A stretch of DNA of 64,000 nucleotides from Meloidogyne chitwoodi (taxonomy: Eukaryota; Nematoda; Chromadorea; Rhabditida; Meloidogynidae). Below the pieces are notes generated by a model. That model was given only the letters and a program-made list of their open reading frames with translations. It had not been told where the DNA came from and did no database searches. The number at the start of each line of letters is the position of its first letter. Position 1 is the stretch's first letter. Shown here in pieces: positions 10,060 through 25,000 of this stretch. Position numbers and translations under genes: made by a program. The DNA is taken from NCBI GenBank assembly GCA_015183035.1, contig JACZZP010000013.1, positions 2,046,001 to 2,110,000 of the forward strand, given 5' to 3'.

Positions 10060-13000
10060 TTAGAACCAAGGATGTAAATAAGGATCCATCCGACACAAGT
10101 TGTCGGATAATTGTGCCTGCATCATTAATTGAATTGTAAATTGAGCACCATTTTCAAGATGGGATATCGCTAAAAATTAAATTCAAAGTTTATTTATCAC
10201 ACTAAAAGTAAATTAAAGTATTTCTCTTAGGTTTTTAAAATTAAAGTTTTATTTTTACATCAAGTTTGCAAACTTTTAAAGTTTGATTAATTAATTCAAG
10301 TTTGTAAAATCAAGTTTAATTATTATTATACCAAGTTTAATTAATTAATAATTCGAGTTTGTAAGCTTAATTTTAATTATCACTTCAAGTTTGCAAACTT
10401 GAAGTGAATATAATTAATATTTAAAAAATGCTTATTTGCTTCAAGTTTATTTTTAAAAGAAGTGAAACAAAGTCTTGGTCAAGTGGGTAAATTTAAATTT
10501 TTGCAATAAAGAGGTTGGAGGTTCGAATACTTTTGATGCCCATTATTATTTTTTAATTTCAAAAATAAATAAATTTTTTAATTTATTTTATACCTTTAAT
10601 TCTATTAAGAACAGTATCTACAGCACGTTTGACAGGGCTGAAAATGTTTGGATCCTCTTCTGCTGCTTTTGAAATTACATCCCATAAAATTGGTCTTAAG
10701 CAAACTTCCAAAGTTTTTGTATTAAATGATCGTGCAATAGCCATCAAAGCTCCAGAAAGATGACCTAAAAATTTAAAAAAATATATTTTAAATTTTTAAT
10801 AAAATAAAAACCTTCAATTGAAGCATCCAAAAAATTTGATATATTGCTGGTTAAGCGAAAAGGGACAGGTCTATTTGCGTCCAATTCAACTTAAAAAAAA
10901 TTTTTTATTTTAAAATACAAAAAATGTTTATTTTTAACTTACTAAATCTCACTTTCCCAGCCAAAGTATCACAAACTTTTTTAGTTAAATCGAATTTATA
11001 TTCAGTAAAAAAAAGTTGTGCTGTAGATATATCCAAGATAAGACCATCGGGTGACATGCTTGAAAGGAAAAAAGCATGTTCAGACAGACCCAATAAAGCA
11101 AAATTAATAGCTAACTATAAAATATATTTTTAATTAATTGCTTCAAGATTATTTTTATTTTTTTATTGTTTCAAGTTTATTTTTTGCTGCAAGTTTATTA
11201 TTATTACTTGCGTTTCAGGTTTACTTTTTCTTATTCATTTTAATAATAGTTTCAATTTTTAATTTTACAAAAAAAGTTTTAAACCTTTTTCCTTGCGTTC
11301 CACAACGATTCAGCTTCAGTATAACGTAAACGCATCCAAGTTGATAACAAATCAGGTTTTACAATTATATTATTGCTATCAGTTAATAAATCTTCTCCTC
11401 CATTTGAAATATTATTGAAAAGTTCATGGATATTTTTATGAGAATATCTAGAATAAAAAAAAATAAAAATAATTAAAAAAAATTATTTCAAAAATATAAA
11501 CCTCTGTTCTGATAATTTTGAATAATAATATTCAACAACACCTAATGATGTTAAAGGTTTATTTAACATTTCATTTAAAATATCAGCAAAAACAATAAAA
11601 TTTGATGATGATAAATTTGTTGTTGTTGTTGAATTTTGAGGATAAAAATATTCCAATAGACGTGTATTTGAACCAACATGGATAATTTGTGGAATAGAAA
11701 ATTGAATAAAACGTTGAGCTGTATGCTAAACAAAATTATTATTTTAATTAAATTTAAAATATAATTTTTAAATTTTACCCTAGATTTTGCAAATTCTGTA
11801 TTTAATAAACAAAATAATTGAAGAATATGAATTTTTGCAGGATCATAACCAATACTTTCCAATTGATAAGTATAAATTTTGCCATTTAATGAGCGAAGGC
11901 TTATTATTCGACAAACTGATGATTCATTACGCAAAAATTGCTCATATGTTGGTAAAAATTGTGCAATTTGAGCATTGCAATTTGAAGAAGATGAAACCTT
12001 AATTTGTTTAAAGTTTATAGTATTCAAATTTACAATCTATTTCAAGTTTTAAGTTTACAAATTCTTTTAAAGTTTCAAGTTTGAAAACATAAAATTACAA
12101 CTTATCTCATTTATTTACAATTAAAGTAAATTATTTCAAGTTTTACAATCTTTATTTCAAGTTTGCAAAGTTTTGAAGTTTACATATAATTTTCAAGTTT
12201 ATTTTAAGTCTACTATCTTAAGTATATAATTTTGCTTCAAGTTTAATTTTAATAAGTTTTTAATATTTATATACCCGATAACCAAGGTCAAAATTTGCAC
12301 TAAAAACATTAACTAAAGCTAACGAACTTTTGAATTTTCCCAAATATTTTGCATTTTCAATAAGTTGTCTAAAATTAATTAAAATATTCTAATATATTAA
12401 ATAAAAAATAAAATACTTTGATCCACTATTATTATTTTTTAAATATTCAGATAATATTTGTATAGATTTACGTAGAGCAGATGCTACACTAAATAGTGAA
12501 ATTTGTTGTTGCCGTCCTTTTTCACAATTTTTTAAAAATATAAAATTTTCGTCTAATAAAATACAAATCTGAAAAAACAAAAAATTTTTTTATTTAAATA
12601 AAAATAATTTTAAAAAACCTTTTTTTCTTCATCTTCTTCTGTAAAAGAATTTGCAAAATTAAAATAAGTTGTAATACAAGATCGCAATCTTGACAATAAT
12701 TTTAAATCAATTACAGTTGAAGTAAGATCAGAAATTTTTGTAAATTGTTCACTTAAAAATTAAATATATAATTAATTTAATTAAATAATTAAAAAAAACA
12801 TACAAATGACAAGTTGAAAGAATTTGTCTAAATTCATTTAACAACTCCTGAAAAATTTTTTAAAGGTAAAAAAACAAAGAAAAATAAAAGTTAAAAATAC
12901 AAAAAATACAAATAAAAAATTAAATTAATATTAAAAAATATTTTCAAAAAAAAAACTTGCTTCAATTGGAGAAATTGGAAAATATTCAAAATCAAGCATA

Positions 13001-16000
13001 ATTTTATTTAGTGCATCAATTTCAATAAAATTATTTTCACAAATTGAAAGTAAAATAGAATCAAGTTGAGTTTCATTACTCGTTGTTTTTGTTAAACTTG
13101 TTGTAGATGTTGAAGCATTATTATTATTATTAATGTTGTTAATATTTTGAAATGATAATTTATCTAAAATTATTTTTTTTTCAAATTTTATATTCAATTT
13201 TAAAAATTCTCAAATAAAATTACATTTTTGTAAATATTCCGTCACTCTTTTTGATCCAAAAACAATTCTCAAATCATAAAACATTCGTTGAGGAAAAGAT
13301 TTTCCAATACTTTTTAAAATATTTAAAAGTGCAGTGGATGGTCGTTGCTGTGCTTCAATTAAAAGTGCATTAAGCCTAAAAAAATTAAAAAATGATTTTT
13401 TAATTTAATAAGAATAAACCAAAATAGCCAATTTGAAGGATTTATTGTTTTAATATATTTTTCCAACAATTCATTTAATGCAATTAAAATTTTTTCAGAT
13501 CCAAATGATGTAACAATTTTAATAAGCCATAAAAGTTTTGCAATAGAAGAACGTGCTTTTAAAGGTGATGGAGAAATACGAGCATTTTCTAATGTACAAG
13601 CAATTGCTTGCATTCCAGTAATTAAAGAAGAATTTTCATTTCTTTAATTAAAAAAAAAAGAAATATTTATTAAAATTAAAATATTAAAACAAACATATTG
13701 CTCATAAAAATGTTTGTCAAAAAATCTCCCCAATGTTTCCAAACAGAAGTTCCTCCAATCAAATCATGATCAAGTTGTGCTGCAGCAGAAAAAGCACGAC
13801 CTGCTTCTTCTCTTCTAAAAATATATAATTTTTACAATTTCGTTTTAAAAATTAAAATATTCAAGTTTACAATTTCAAGTTTTATTATTACAATTTAAGT
13901 TTATGAATTTAAGTTTGCGAATAAATAATAAAAATAAAACAAACTTGTCTAATTTGCTAAGTACAATTCCTTTACAAATCATTAATCGTGATATTTGATC
14001 TCTTTTTAAAATATTTAATTGCACACCTTCAATTAAATCAAGTGCTTCTATTAAAGCATCATGTGCTGCATTTATTTTACGAGTAGAAGTTGTAGTATTT
14101 GTACTAATAGTAGAAGATTGTGTTGAATCAGACGATGAAAGACGTAAAAGGCATTTAATATGTTCTACCAATTTTAAATGAACATCAATTGGATGGACAA
14201 GTATTGAAGAATGAAGCCTTTAATTAAATAAAAATGTTTAGAAAAACTGAAACTTATTTATTTATTTAAAAAAAATACTTATTAAGCTCATTCAATGCTA
14301 AATTAATTTGATTTGAACGTCTCAGCATTTTTGAAAGTTGAATTTGAGTCTGTGCAAGTGTATGAACTGGTAATGTTAACAAAGACTTTTGGTCAGTATT
14401 TTCATAAAAATTTAAAATTGAAGAGAAAAATTGTGAACGCCAAGTAAATAAATCGAGAATTGAGCTAAGTTGATCAACATTTGTAATTGGACGACTTCTG
14501 AGAAAATAAAATAAATTGTATGAAATTTGAGTTGAGAGATTGTAAAGCTTTTTTTACAATCTAGAAAAAAGTTAGAAAAGTCCATGTTTTATTTTAACTT
14601 TCAAGTTTTACAATTAAAAATATTTACAATTTTAAGTTTTATTTTATAATTTACAATTAGCCAAGTTTTTAAAACAAGTTTTACAATTGTTTAACAAAAC
14701 TTAGAAAAAAGTTTTACAATCTTAAGTTTTAATATAAACACACGTTTAAAAATATACCTCCAAGATTTAAGTAAATGTTTAACTGCAATATTTAAACTAT
14801 TTGATCCATTAGATGAAGGAAAATTAATTGAATGTAAATTAGAATTAATAACATTTGCAGACTCAGAAATTTCATGAGTAAAATGAGCATACTAAATTTA
14901 AAAAAATTTTAAGTCTGTAAATATTAAAAAAAAATTTTCTTACATTGAGAACTTCCAAATGAGAATGTGAAACAATTTTAGGCAACTTTTTCCAATTAGA
15001 TATAAGAGTTTTATTAATTTCAGAAAAAGTTTTTCCATTAAATTCCTTGCTAGGGCGAAAATCTAGTTGATCAAAATTGGCAATCTGAAGGATATAATAT
15101 TTTTATAAAAATTAAAAAAATTAAATTTTCAAAATTAAACTATTTAAAAATTAAATAAAAAAATAAATAATACATTAAGCATTAATTTGTAAAGAGAAGT
15201 TTTTATTTGCATTGAAGGATCGCCAGCAGCATCAAGTTGTATTAAACATTCCCTAAATAATTAATTTTTTAAAATAAAATTAAAAAACCTTAAAAGCTTC
15301 CAATCACTCAAATGCCATGAAGCTTCTGATAACAAATTAACATCTGCAACTTCATCAGAATTTGAAAAAATTTCAATTGACGACCAATCATTCAGTTGCT
15401 TACAAGAGCTTTAGAATAATTAAAATTAAAAAAAAAATTTTATCTTACTTAACCCAACAACTTTCAAATACTTGAAATTCTGCATTAATTGCAGGTGTTA
15501 CAGCATTCAATGAATCTGATTTAAATAATTTTTCATTCAAATGTAGCATTAATTTTTCAGCAGTTTCACGAGCACGAATAAAATCACCCTTTAAAAAAAA
15601 TATTTAGAAAAAATAAAAAAAAACCTGTTGATAAAATGCCATACACTTTATTGTTTTTTCAAAACAAGCACGTTTTTTCCATACAAAATTGTATTGATCA
15701 AATTCATTAAGTAATTGATAAAGTCGTGTTAAAGAATCAAGCACATCCTATAAAAAAAAGTTTATTAAAAATATATATTTAAAGATAATTGTAATTTTAA
15801 TATTTATTAAAGTTTGTAATTCTTCAAATTTGTATTTTAATTTATTCTGTCTTTGTAAACTTTAAGTTTGATTTGTAATTGTAAAAAAATGAAGTAAAAG
15901 TTAGCATTTTTTAAGTTTGCGAGTTTCAATAAAAATATTATGTTTTGTAATTAATGTTTAAGTTTTTAAAATATAAAATACCAATTTTTCTTCAGTCAAA

Positions 16001-19000
16001 TTAGCAGCAGAACTCCAAGCAGACGTTGTTTCACTACTAGAAATTAATGCTCCCTTAACTAATTTTTCTAATTGTAATAAAGCAATATGCCAACATTTGT
16101 AAGTTGATCCAACATAGCTTAACACAAAAGGATTAATTTCAATAGATGGTTTGCATTTAATAAAAGCATTTAAAAAACAGGCTACAACAGAATTTTCTTC
16201 TTCTTTTCCATTATTATTTAAATTTATTGTGTTGCAAAACGAAGATGAAGTAAGAAAAGGAGTTATAAATGAAGAAATTTCTGTACGTTCTTTTTCATTT
16301 AAACAAGTCCAAATTGAAGTAAATAACTTTAAAATAAATTTAAAAAAAAATTTAAAAACCTCAATAAATATTTCTTTACACAATTTTTCATCAGTATAGA
16401 TTAAATCAATCAAGTTTGCTATCCATTGGTCGCAAGTAGATTTGTTTTGAGTTGAGAAACAAATACTAGAAAAAATAAATATTTTTACAAAATTTAAGTT
16501 TACTTATTTTAATTTCAAGTTTTAAAGTTTTTTACAATTCAAGTTTTATACATACATATCTTAAAAAAAGTTTACAATTATTTATTAATTTTCAAGTTTC
16601 AAAGTTTTACAATTTTAAAACTTAGAAAATATAGGTTTACAACTTTTAAGTTTTACAATTAAATATTCTCTTACCTAGTTTGTATTTCACTCGCAATCTT
16701 TTCCAACTTTGTAATTCTATCTTCATCAACATCCATTGGTTCTTCTTCTTCCTCCTTATTATTATTTTCTTTAATTTTATTTTCATTATTAATATTCATT
16801 TCAATTTCTGCAACACTAGACAATATTTCAACATCATCAAAAATATTATTATTTTTATTTTCTTTAATATTTTCTTCTTCATTATTTTTATTAAAAATTT
16901 CTTCATTTAAAAATTTTGAACAATTTTTTAAAATTATAAAATTTTTTAAATTAGTTGATTTATTTGAACATAATAATAAATTAATTAAATGAGCAATACA
17001 ATTATTTGAACCATTTATATTTAATAAATCCCAACGTTCATTAATAAAAATATTTATTAATCGAGCAAATAAATTACAAGGAAATGAACGTTCATGAATA
17101 ATAAAAAACCTTTAAAAAATTAAATTTAAATAAAAAAAATAAATAATTTTTTTCACCTTTTACGAATTTCTCTATCAGAACAACACAAACCCCAATAGAA
17201 TGCAACTTGAATATTTTCAATATTTAAATCACCCAACAACAAAAAAGATTGATTTTCATATAATAAAATTATTGCATTTAAAAATAAATTTTTTAATTCA
17301 AAATTTATTAATAATCTTGCTTCAAGTATATAAAAAAGTTTAAATAAAACTTGAGCACCTAAACTTTGAATTTTTGTAGTTGTTGTTGTAATTGTAGAAG
17401 AAGAAGATAATTGTTTTAATTGTTGTTGAAATGAATCACAAACTAATTGAATTTCTGAAGTGAGAATTTCTGTTGCAATCTTAAAATTATTTTTTTTTTT
17501 TAATAAAAATAAATTAATTAAAAAAAAAATTTCTACTTACTTTAATAACATTTTCAATAATTTTATCAGCTGCTCCTTTTTCAATTAATGGTATTATAAC
17601 AAATTGTACAATTGTTTTTTGTGCTTCATTATTAAAATAACGAGTACGTGAACAAAGCAATTCTAAACAAATTGATAGCAAATCACCAATTAATTTTTGT
17701 GTTTGATGATCATGATGATGTTGAATTGGATTAGTACAAGAAGAAGAATAACCAAAATTTGTAGCAACATATTCACGAACTAATCTATATATATTATTTA
17801 ATAATAATTAAATTTGGAAAAATTAAATAAATAAAAACCTTTGTAAAAGTTTAACAAAAGATCCCAAACAGACAGTTTCCAAATAATTAGATTGTGCTGA
17901 ATGCATTAATCTCAAAAGTGTAATAACTGTCATAGGTGGAGATGATGATAATGAACAAGCATAATTATTAAAAGCATCATAAATACATCTACTTATATGT
18001 TGATTTAACATATCAAATTCTGCTGGTAGACCAGAGGACGATGATGATGAATTAATATTTTTTGTTTTTTCAAGTAGTTTACCCAAAATATTATAAGTAC
18101 TACGAAGAATTTGCTGCACATATAATAAAAAATTTAAATTAAAAAAATAATTTAATAAAAAAAAACCTGTGAATTACTATAGCTCATACAACAAATAAGC
18201 GATCTTTGAAGAGGTCGAAATAAATCAAAAAGTATTTGCTGCATCTAAAAAAAAATTTAATATAAATTTTAATTAATAAATTGCTTCAAGTTTAATTTGT
18301 TATTTTTTTTTGCTTCAAGTTTAATTAGATAAAATATTATTTTTTTTGCTTCAAGTTTAATTAGTTAAAATATTATTTTGCTTCAAGTTTATATAAAATT
18401 TAATTTCTTGCTTCAACCTTTTAAATTAAAATTTAATATAAAAAAAAATAAACCAAATGTGGTATAATATTAGAAAGAACATCTAATGTTAAATTAACCA
18501 ATTGTAACTGTTGATTTATTGCTGTTTCATTAGCAGTACTAAATTGTTCAGGATTTGGAAGTTGTAATTGTTTTTCAAATCTGAAACAAAAAAAATTTTA
18601 ATAAATTAATTAATAATTTATTTAAAAAAAAAATTTACAAATTTGTTCGAATAGTTACAACATTTCCAAAAATATTTGGTTTCAAAGCTAAGCGTAATAG
18701 AACAAGTGCACGTCCTATAAAAAATTTTAAAAAGATTAAAAATAAAATTAAAATATATTACTATTAATTTGTTCCATAGCAGAAGAAATTCCACTACTAC
18801 TTGTTAACTAAAAAAAAATTTAAATTTTTTTATTATTTAAATATTAAATTTAATTTATTTACTTGTTCAGTAGATGTAGCCATACGAAATAAAAACATAA
18901 TTATACTATCAATAAAATTTTTATTCATTTCCTTGTGTAAATCAGGTGGAGTAGGAATAGAAGCCTATATAGAGAGGAGAGGTTAATGAAAATTTTACTT

Positions 19001-22000
19001 TTTTATTTTTCAAAAATTTCCCAAAAACATAATAAATATTTCAAAAATAAAAAAACCTCATTATTATCCATGTTAGAAGAACTAGCTTGAACTTCTTCTT
19101 CTTCTACCACAATTTCATCTTTTTCTTCTAATTTATTATTATTTAAATGAAATTGTCTATCTTGTTCCCATTTTATAACAATTTCACAAAATTCTAATAA
19201 TAAACGTTTTGTTTCTAAACCAATTTGTATTGACATTAATTTTTGAATTGAACTCAAAATTAATTGAGTTATTTGATGACGAATATAATAAAAAACTGAA
19301 TTAAATAAAATTAATAATTTAAAAAAATTAAATTAAAAAAAAACCTTTATATTGTCTAATAATTATTTGTCTTAAAAAATAATAATTAATTAATTTAAAA
19401 AAAAAATCATACAAGCAATGAATTATTTGAAGACTATAATTTTTACTTTCTTCAATCATGACTTTTTTTAAAAGTGCTTTTAATTGAGAATAACCATCTG
19501 TCATACGCCTTGTTACTGCAGGAATAAGAATATCTAGTGATTTACGAACCATTTCTTTATTATCCTTAAAAAATATAAATTAATTTCAATTTAACCGAAT
19601 TTAATATTATTTAAAAAAAAAAATAAAATTAATAAAAACCTGTTGATGTGCTAACATTAAACTATTCAAAACTTGTAATATAATTGTACGATTTATTGAA
19701 AATTTATCAATAATATTTGCAATAAGAAAAAGACCAGCATATTTTTCTGTAAGATCTCCACGAAAACTTAGCTGAAGACAAGGCCAACCAAAACTTTAAA
19801 AAAAAAATAATTAAATAAACTTAAGTTTAAACTTTAACAAATTGTGATTACAAACTTAAAGTTTGTAATCTTTTTATTTTATATTATTAAATTTAACAAC
19901 ATACAGCATAAAATGGCGAAGATTCCCTTGTTCTTGTTTGTTCCCTTGCTGTCTAAAAAAATATTAAATTTTAAAAATTTCTCTATAATTTTATATACTT
20001 TTTTGTTGAATCATAAATATGAGCTGAACATTTTTGAACAAATAAAGCACAAAAAAGATACATAACAATAACTAATGTATGACTTAATGATGTTCTATCA
20101 TTTGTTACACGTTGAATTATTTCACGGCATAGAGTTATTACAATATTATTTTGTTGATAATCATCTAATGGTGAATCTGCTGATGATTCTTTTTTGAAAA
20201 AATTAAAATTATTTTATTAAGTGAAACATGCTTCAAGTTTATTTTTTTTTGTAATTAAAAAAAATGTTTTTCAAGTTTGCAAATTTTAATTTTTAAATAA
20301 GAATGCTTCAAGTTTTTATTAAAGATTATACCGGACGCTTGAGCGCCAACAACCAAATCAATTTCATATGTATCAAAAGCAAAAGAAAATGACGGAGCAA
20401 CAATATATTGCATAAAACGAACCAAATGCATTGAATGACCATTTTTTGGGTCAGTTTTGAGAAGATTAATAACTTTGAAAAATGAAGCACGACGCAAAGA
20501 TAGAGAAATTTTCTGAAATAAAAAAATTTAAAATAAAAATTAAAAAACAACTCTTACAGGAATAATTTCTTCATCAATAAATTGTTGTAAAAATAAAAAA
20601 TCTGAAGCATAATTTCGTACAAATGCAAAAGTAAGATCATAAAGAAGTTCAATAATTTCATCATCATTAGAAGATGCTATTATTTTTTCTAAATTTTCTT
20701 CTGTTGTTTTTGTTTCAAGTGCCAATAAAAATTTTAAACGAGTCAATAATATACGAACACAATAAACAGGAACATTAAATTTATTTTCATCAAGAATTTT
20801 AGGAGGAGAAGCAGTTTCTTCAAAATTTGTTGTTTCAGGAAAAACATTTTTAATAGAATATTGTATCTAAAAAATTAAAAATATTTACTTTTTAATTTTA
20901 CCTGAAAAGATTCAGAAAGCCAAAGTTGTTTTATAGAAAAAATTATATCAGTCCATAATTGCATATAATTATTATTATTTTCACACTCATCAAAAAAATT
21001 ATGTTTCTCAAAAAATGTTGAAAGAAAACGAAGAAAATTAAGCATAAATTTTTCGTTTAAATAATCAATGGAGAAATTATTCTTAATTTAAAAAATGTTT
21101 CAAGTTTATTTGATTTAATAAAGTTTCAAGTTTGTAAAAAAAGTTTAACAAAGTTTTCAAGATTGTACATTTTATTTAATAATTTCACGTTTAATAATAA
21201 AAAAAAGTTTAATAAAAATTACAAACTTACAATTATCAATTCATCAACAAATAATTTTAAGATTGACAAATTATCTGCTAACAAAAGTCTAAAATTTGTA
21301 TCTTCTTTTGTAATTATTTCAAGAAAATATGTAGTAGAATCATTATTAAATATTTCTTTCGTAATAATTGTTATAGAATAAACATTACTTGGAAATTTTA
21401 ATAAATATGAAACAAATATATTTTGCCAAGTAAGATTTGTCTTTTAAAAATAAAAATATATTAAAAAAAATATTTTTTTATTTTAATTTACCTGTGCTGT
21501 AAAAACAAAAATACATTGAGCATAGAAATTAAATAATTTTTTCAAAAATTCATTATCCAAATAATTTATTGAAGTAAAAAATTCTACAGCACTTGTAATA
21601 CATTCAACATCAACAAGTTTTATTAAATTAGAAATTGAAGTTTCAATAAATGTAAGAAGAGTCTTCTAAATTTCAAGTTTAATTAATTTACAAAAGTTTA
21701 TTTATAAATTTACAATTCAAGTTTATTTAATTTTACAAGTTTATTTAATTACAATTCAAGTTTATATTTAATTTTAAATTACAATCTCTTACCATTAAAA
21801 ATTCAAGTTCATTAAACTTAAGATTTCTAGAAGTAAATTTAACCAAAAAATTTATTGTATCAAAAAATGAAGTAGAAATTGTTGTTGATTTATTTTCAAT
21901 AAAATTATTAATTAGAAAATCTAATTTTTTATCAATAAAAGACAAATTTGAAGAATTATTAAATTCTTTAATTATCTAAAATAATTTAAAAAAAAAAATA

Positions 22001-25000
22001 AACATAAAATTATTAAAAAAAAACCTTAAAAATAAATTCAATCAATTCTTCTTTTAATTTATTATTTTTATTTATTAAAATAGCATTATCAAATAAAGTT
22101 TCAAATATTTGTTCTAAAATTATTTGTTGTTGTTTTTGATGATGTAAAAATGTTGGAATTTGTATACTAATAATTGATGATTTTGAATGTAAAATAATAT
22201 TAAAATATAAAATAATAAGTGCTTCTAAAATTCAAAAAAATAATATAAATCAGAATTATTAAAAAAAAAAATATTTTAATTTTAAAAAATCAAAAAAAAA
22301 ATATTTTTACTTATTGCAACTTGTCTAAGAGATGTTTTTTCCAGCTCATTATTATTAGCTTCTTCCTTTTTATTTATTACAAAATAATTTGATGACATTT
22401 CATTTTGTTTAATGTTGCATATTTTGAGTAAATTTTGTGCAAACATAATACATTCATAAAGAGGAATTTCAATATTTAATCCATCAATTTTTGAACAAAA
22501 AATATAAAGATCCTAAAAAATTAAATTAAAAATTTTAACAAAGAAAAAATAATTTAAAAAAAATTCATTACAATTCCAGCAATTTTTGATTTTTCCGAAA
22601 TTGTACAAAATTCTCTAATTAATTCCATAATTTTTAATTTAAGAGAATCTTTAACTGGTTTTAATATTGATAAAAGAGATAAATTAGTAAGAGTAGATAA
22701 TGATGAAATTATTTGAAAAACCTGAAGAAAATAAAAATATTTAAAAAAAAAATTAAATAATAATTTACTTCATTTCTCAAAATTAATTCAGTATCATCAA
22801 TATAATTAATTAATAAAAATACAAATTTATTTAAAAGTTGAAATGATTTAATTGAATTATTATTATTATTATTTGAAGAAGAAGAAAAACAAACATTTAA
22901 AAGTAAATTTATTGTTTTTGAAGAATAAGTTAATGCACCACTAGAAAGTTCATTTGATAAATCACAAATCATCTTAATTTTTAAAAAAATATAAAAATAT
23001 AAAATTAAAAAAAATAAACCTGTAAACAAGCTTCAACAATTTTAATAGAATATTCTTGTACAAATAACAAAGGATAATATTCAATTATTAATCTTAAAGC
23101 AGTACAACCACCTAATTTTGTATACCATTCATTATTATAACATAATAAAATAATTTTTTCAATCAAATATTTTAAAGGTAAAAAATTTATAATTTGTTCA
23201 TCATCATTTTCTTCATAAATAATTTTTAAAGTATCAATTATTATACGCAAAGATAGCTGAAAAAATAAATAAATTACTCAGAAATTAATTTAAAAAATCA
23301 AAAATTATTATTATTATTATTTAATTAAAATATATAAAAATTAATTAATTAATTTACAATAGCAGAATGACAATAATCTTTGCAAGGATCAGACAACATT
23401 TGGACGATAACATCAATTAAAATAAATGAATCCATTGAATCATTATCTTTAAAAAAATAATATATTTTTAGAATTTTTTAAAATTAATTAAAAAATTTAA
23501 ATTAAACCTTTATTATTATTTTGTTTTTGTTGTTCAAAAATTCCTTGTAAAATCAAATATTTTATAACAATTTTAAAAAATGGTAAAAATTGTTCTTTTG
23601 TTTCATTAACAAATATTGAAATAAATATTCCTTTTAATGAATTTATTGCCAATTCTCTACAATTTAAATTTTTACAAAAATTAAATTTTATTGTTGTTGT
23701 TGTTGTCAAATTATTTTCATCATTTTTATTAATTATATTTTTGATATTTTTAATAAATTTATAACAAGAAATGTAGTTGTTTTTTTCAATTGCAAAAATT
23801 TGTAGCAAAACAAATTTTAATATATTAGCTGCTGCAAGTTGTTGATTATTATGTGTTGTTGATTGACTTCTAAAAAATAAATAAATAAAAAATAATTATA
23901 AATTAATAAAAATTCTTATTTTAGAAAATTTAAATAAATTTAAAAAAATTTTTTAATTTATTTAAATCGTTTAATTAATTTAATTTCTAACTAACCTCAA
24001 TATTTTCACTGCAGAATTAACAATTTTACTCAAATTAATTGAACAATTAAATTCATCATCATCATCATTATCCTCACTCAATTCAATTTCTTTCTCTTCT
24101 TCAACAACAACATCTTCTTTTTTTATAAATTTTAAAACAATTTTGGTCAAATTTTCTTCTTCTTCTTCTTTTTCAACATTTATTATTTTATTATTATTAA
24201 AATTTAAAATTTTTTGTGCATCTAAAAAACATCTTCTATTTGATCCACCAAATTTACCCAAAATTCTAAAAGCAATTAAAGAAGAGTTTGTATCATTATT
24301 TGATACACAATGCCATAAACCTTTCATTAATGAAGCTCTTACGGGTTGCATATTATCATAAACTAGAAAAAAAATAAATATAAAATAATTTAATAAAAAT
24401 TATTTTATACAATATTCAGGCTGAAGATTATCAACACAAAGTTCTAATGTTCTTAATCCTTGTTGTACAAGTGTTGTTGAACCATTTAAAGCACAAACTA
24501 ATGGATCCATTAAAAGAGGTAAATAAGGTAATAATGAAGACAATCGTACTGGCACAGTTAAACATAATTCAACAAAAAGTTCATTTATAGATTGTAAATG
24601 AGAACCATTTTGAAGACGATTCTTTATAATAAAATTTTAGAAAAAAAAATATAAATATAAAAAACTAACTAATTGTTGTAATATTGAAGGTAAAAGAGGA
24701 AGAAATTGATGATACATTTGTTCATGTGTTCCACTTCCAATAGATCTAAATAATGCACGTAGAAGAAGAAAATAGTTTGTTGATTCTTTTGCTTCTAAGG
24801 CTAATTTTATACTTTTTTGAATTATTTGGTGAAGAAAAGGCTTTGAAAAAAATTTTATTTAATTTTAAAAAATAAAATAAAAAAAAAGAAACCTTCAAAA
24901 TATCATCACAATCAGAAGAATTATTCGAAGAAGATGAAATTGCATGAAAAACAAGTTTGAACAATTTGAGATAAAGTGAAGCTTTCTCAGTATTTTCTTT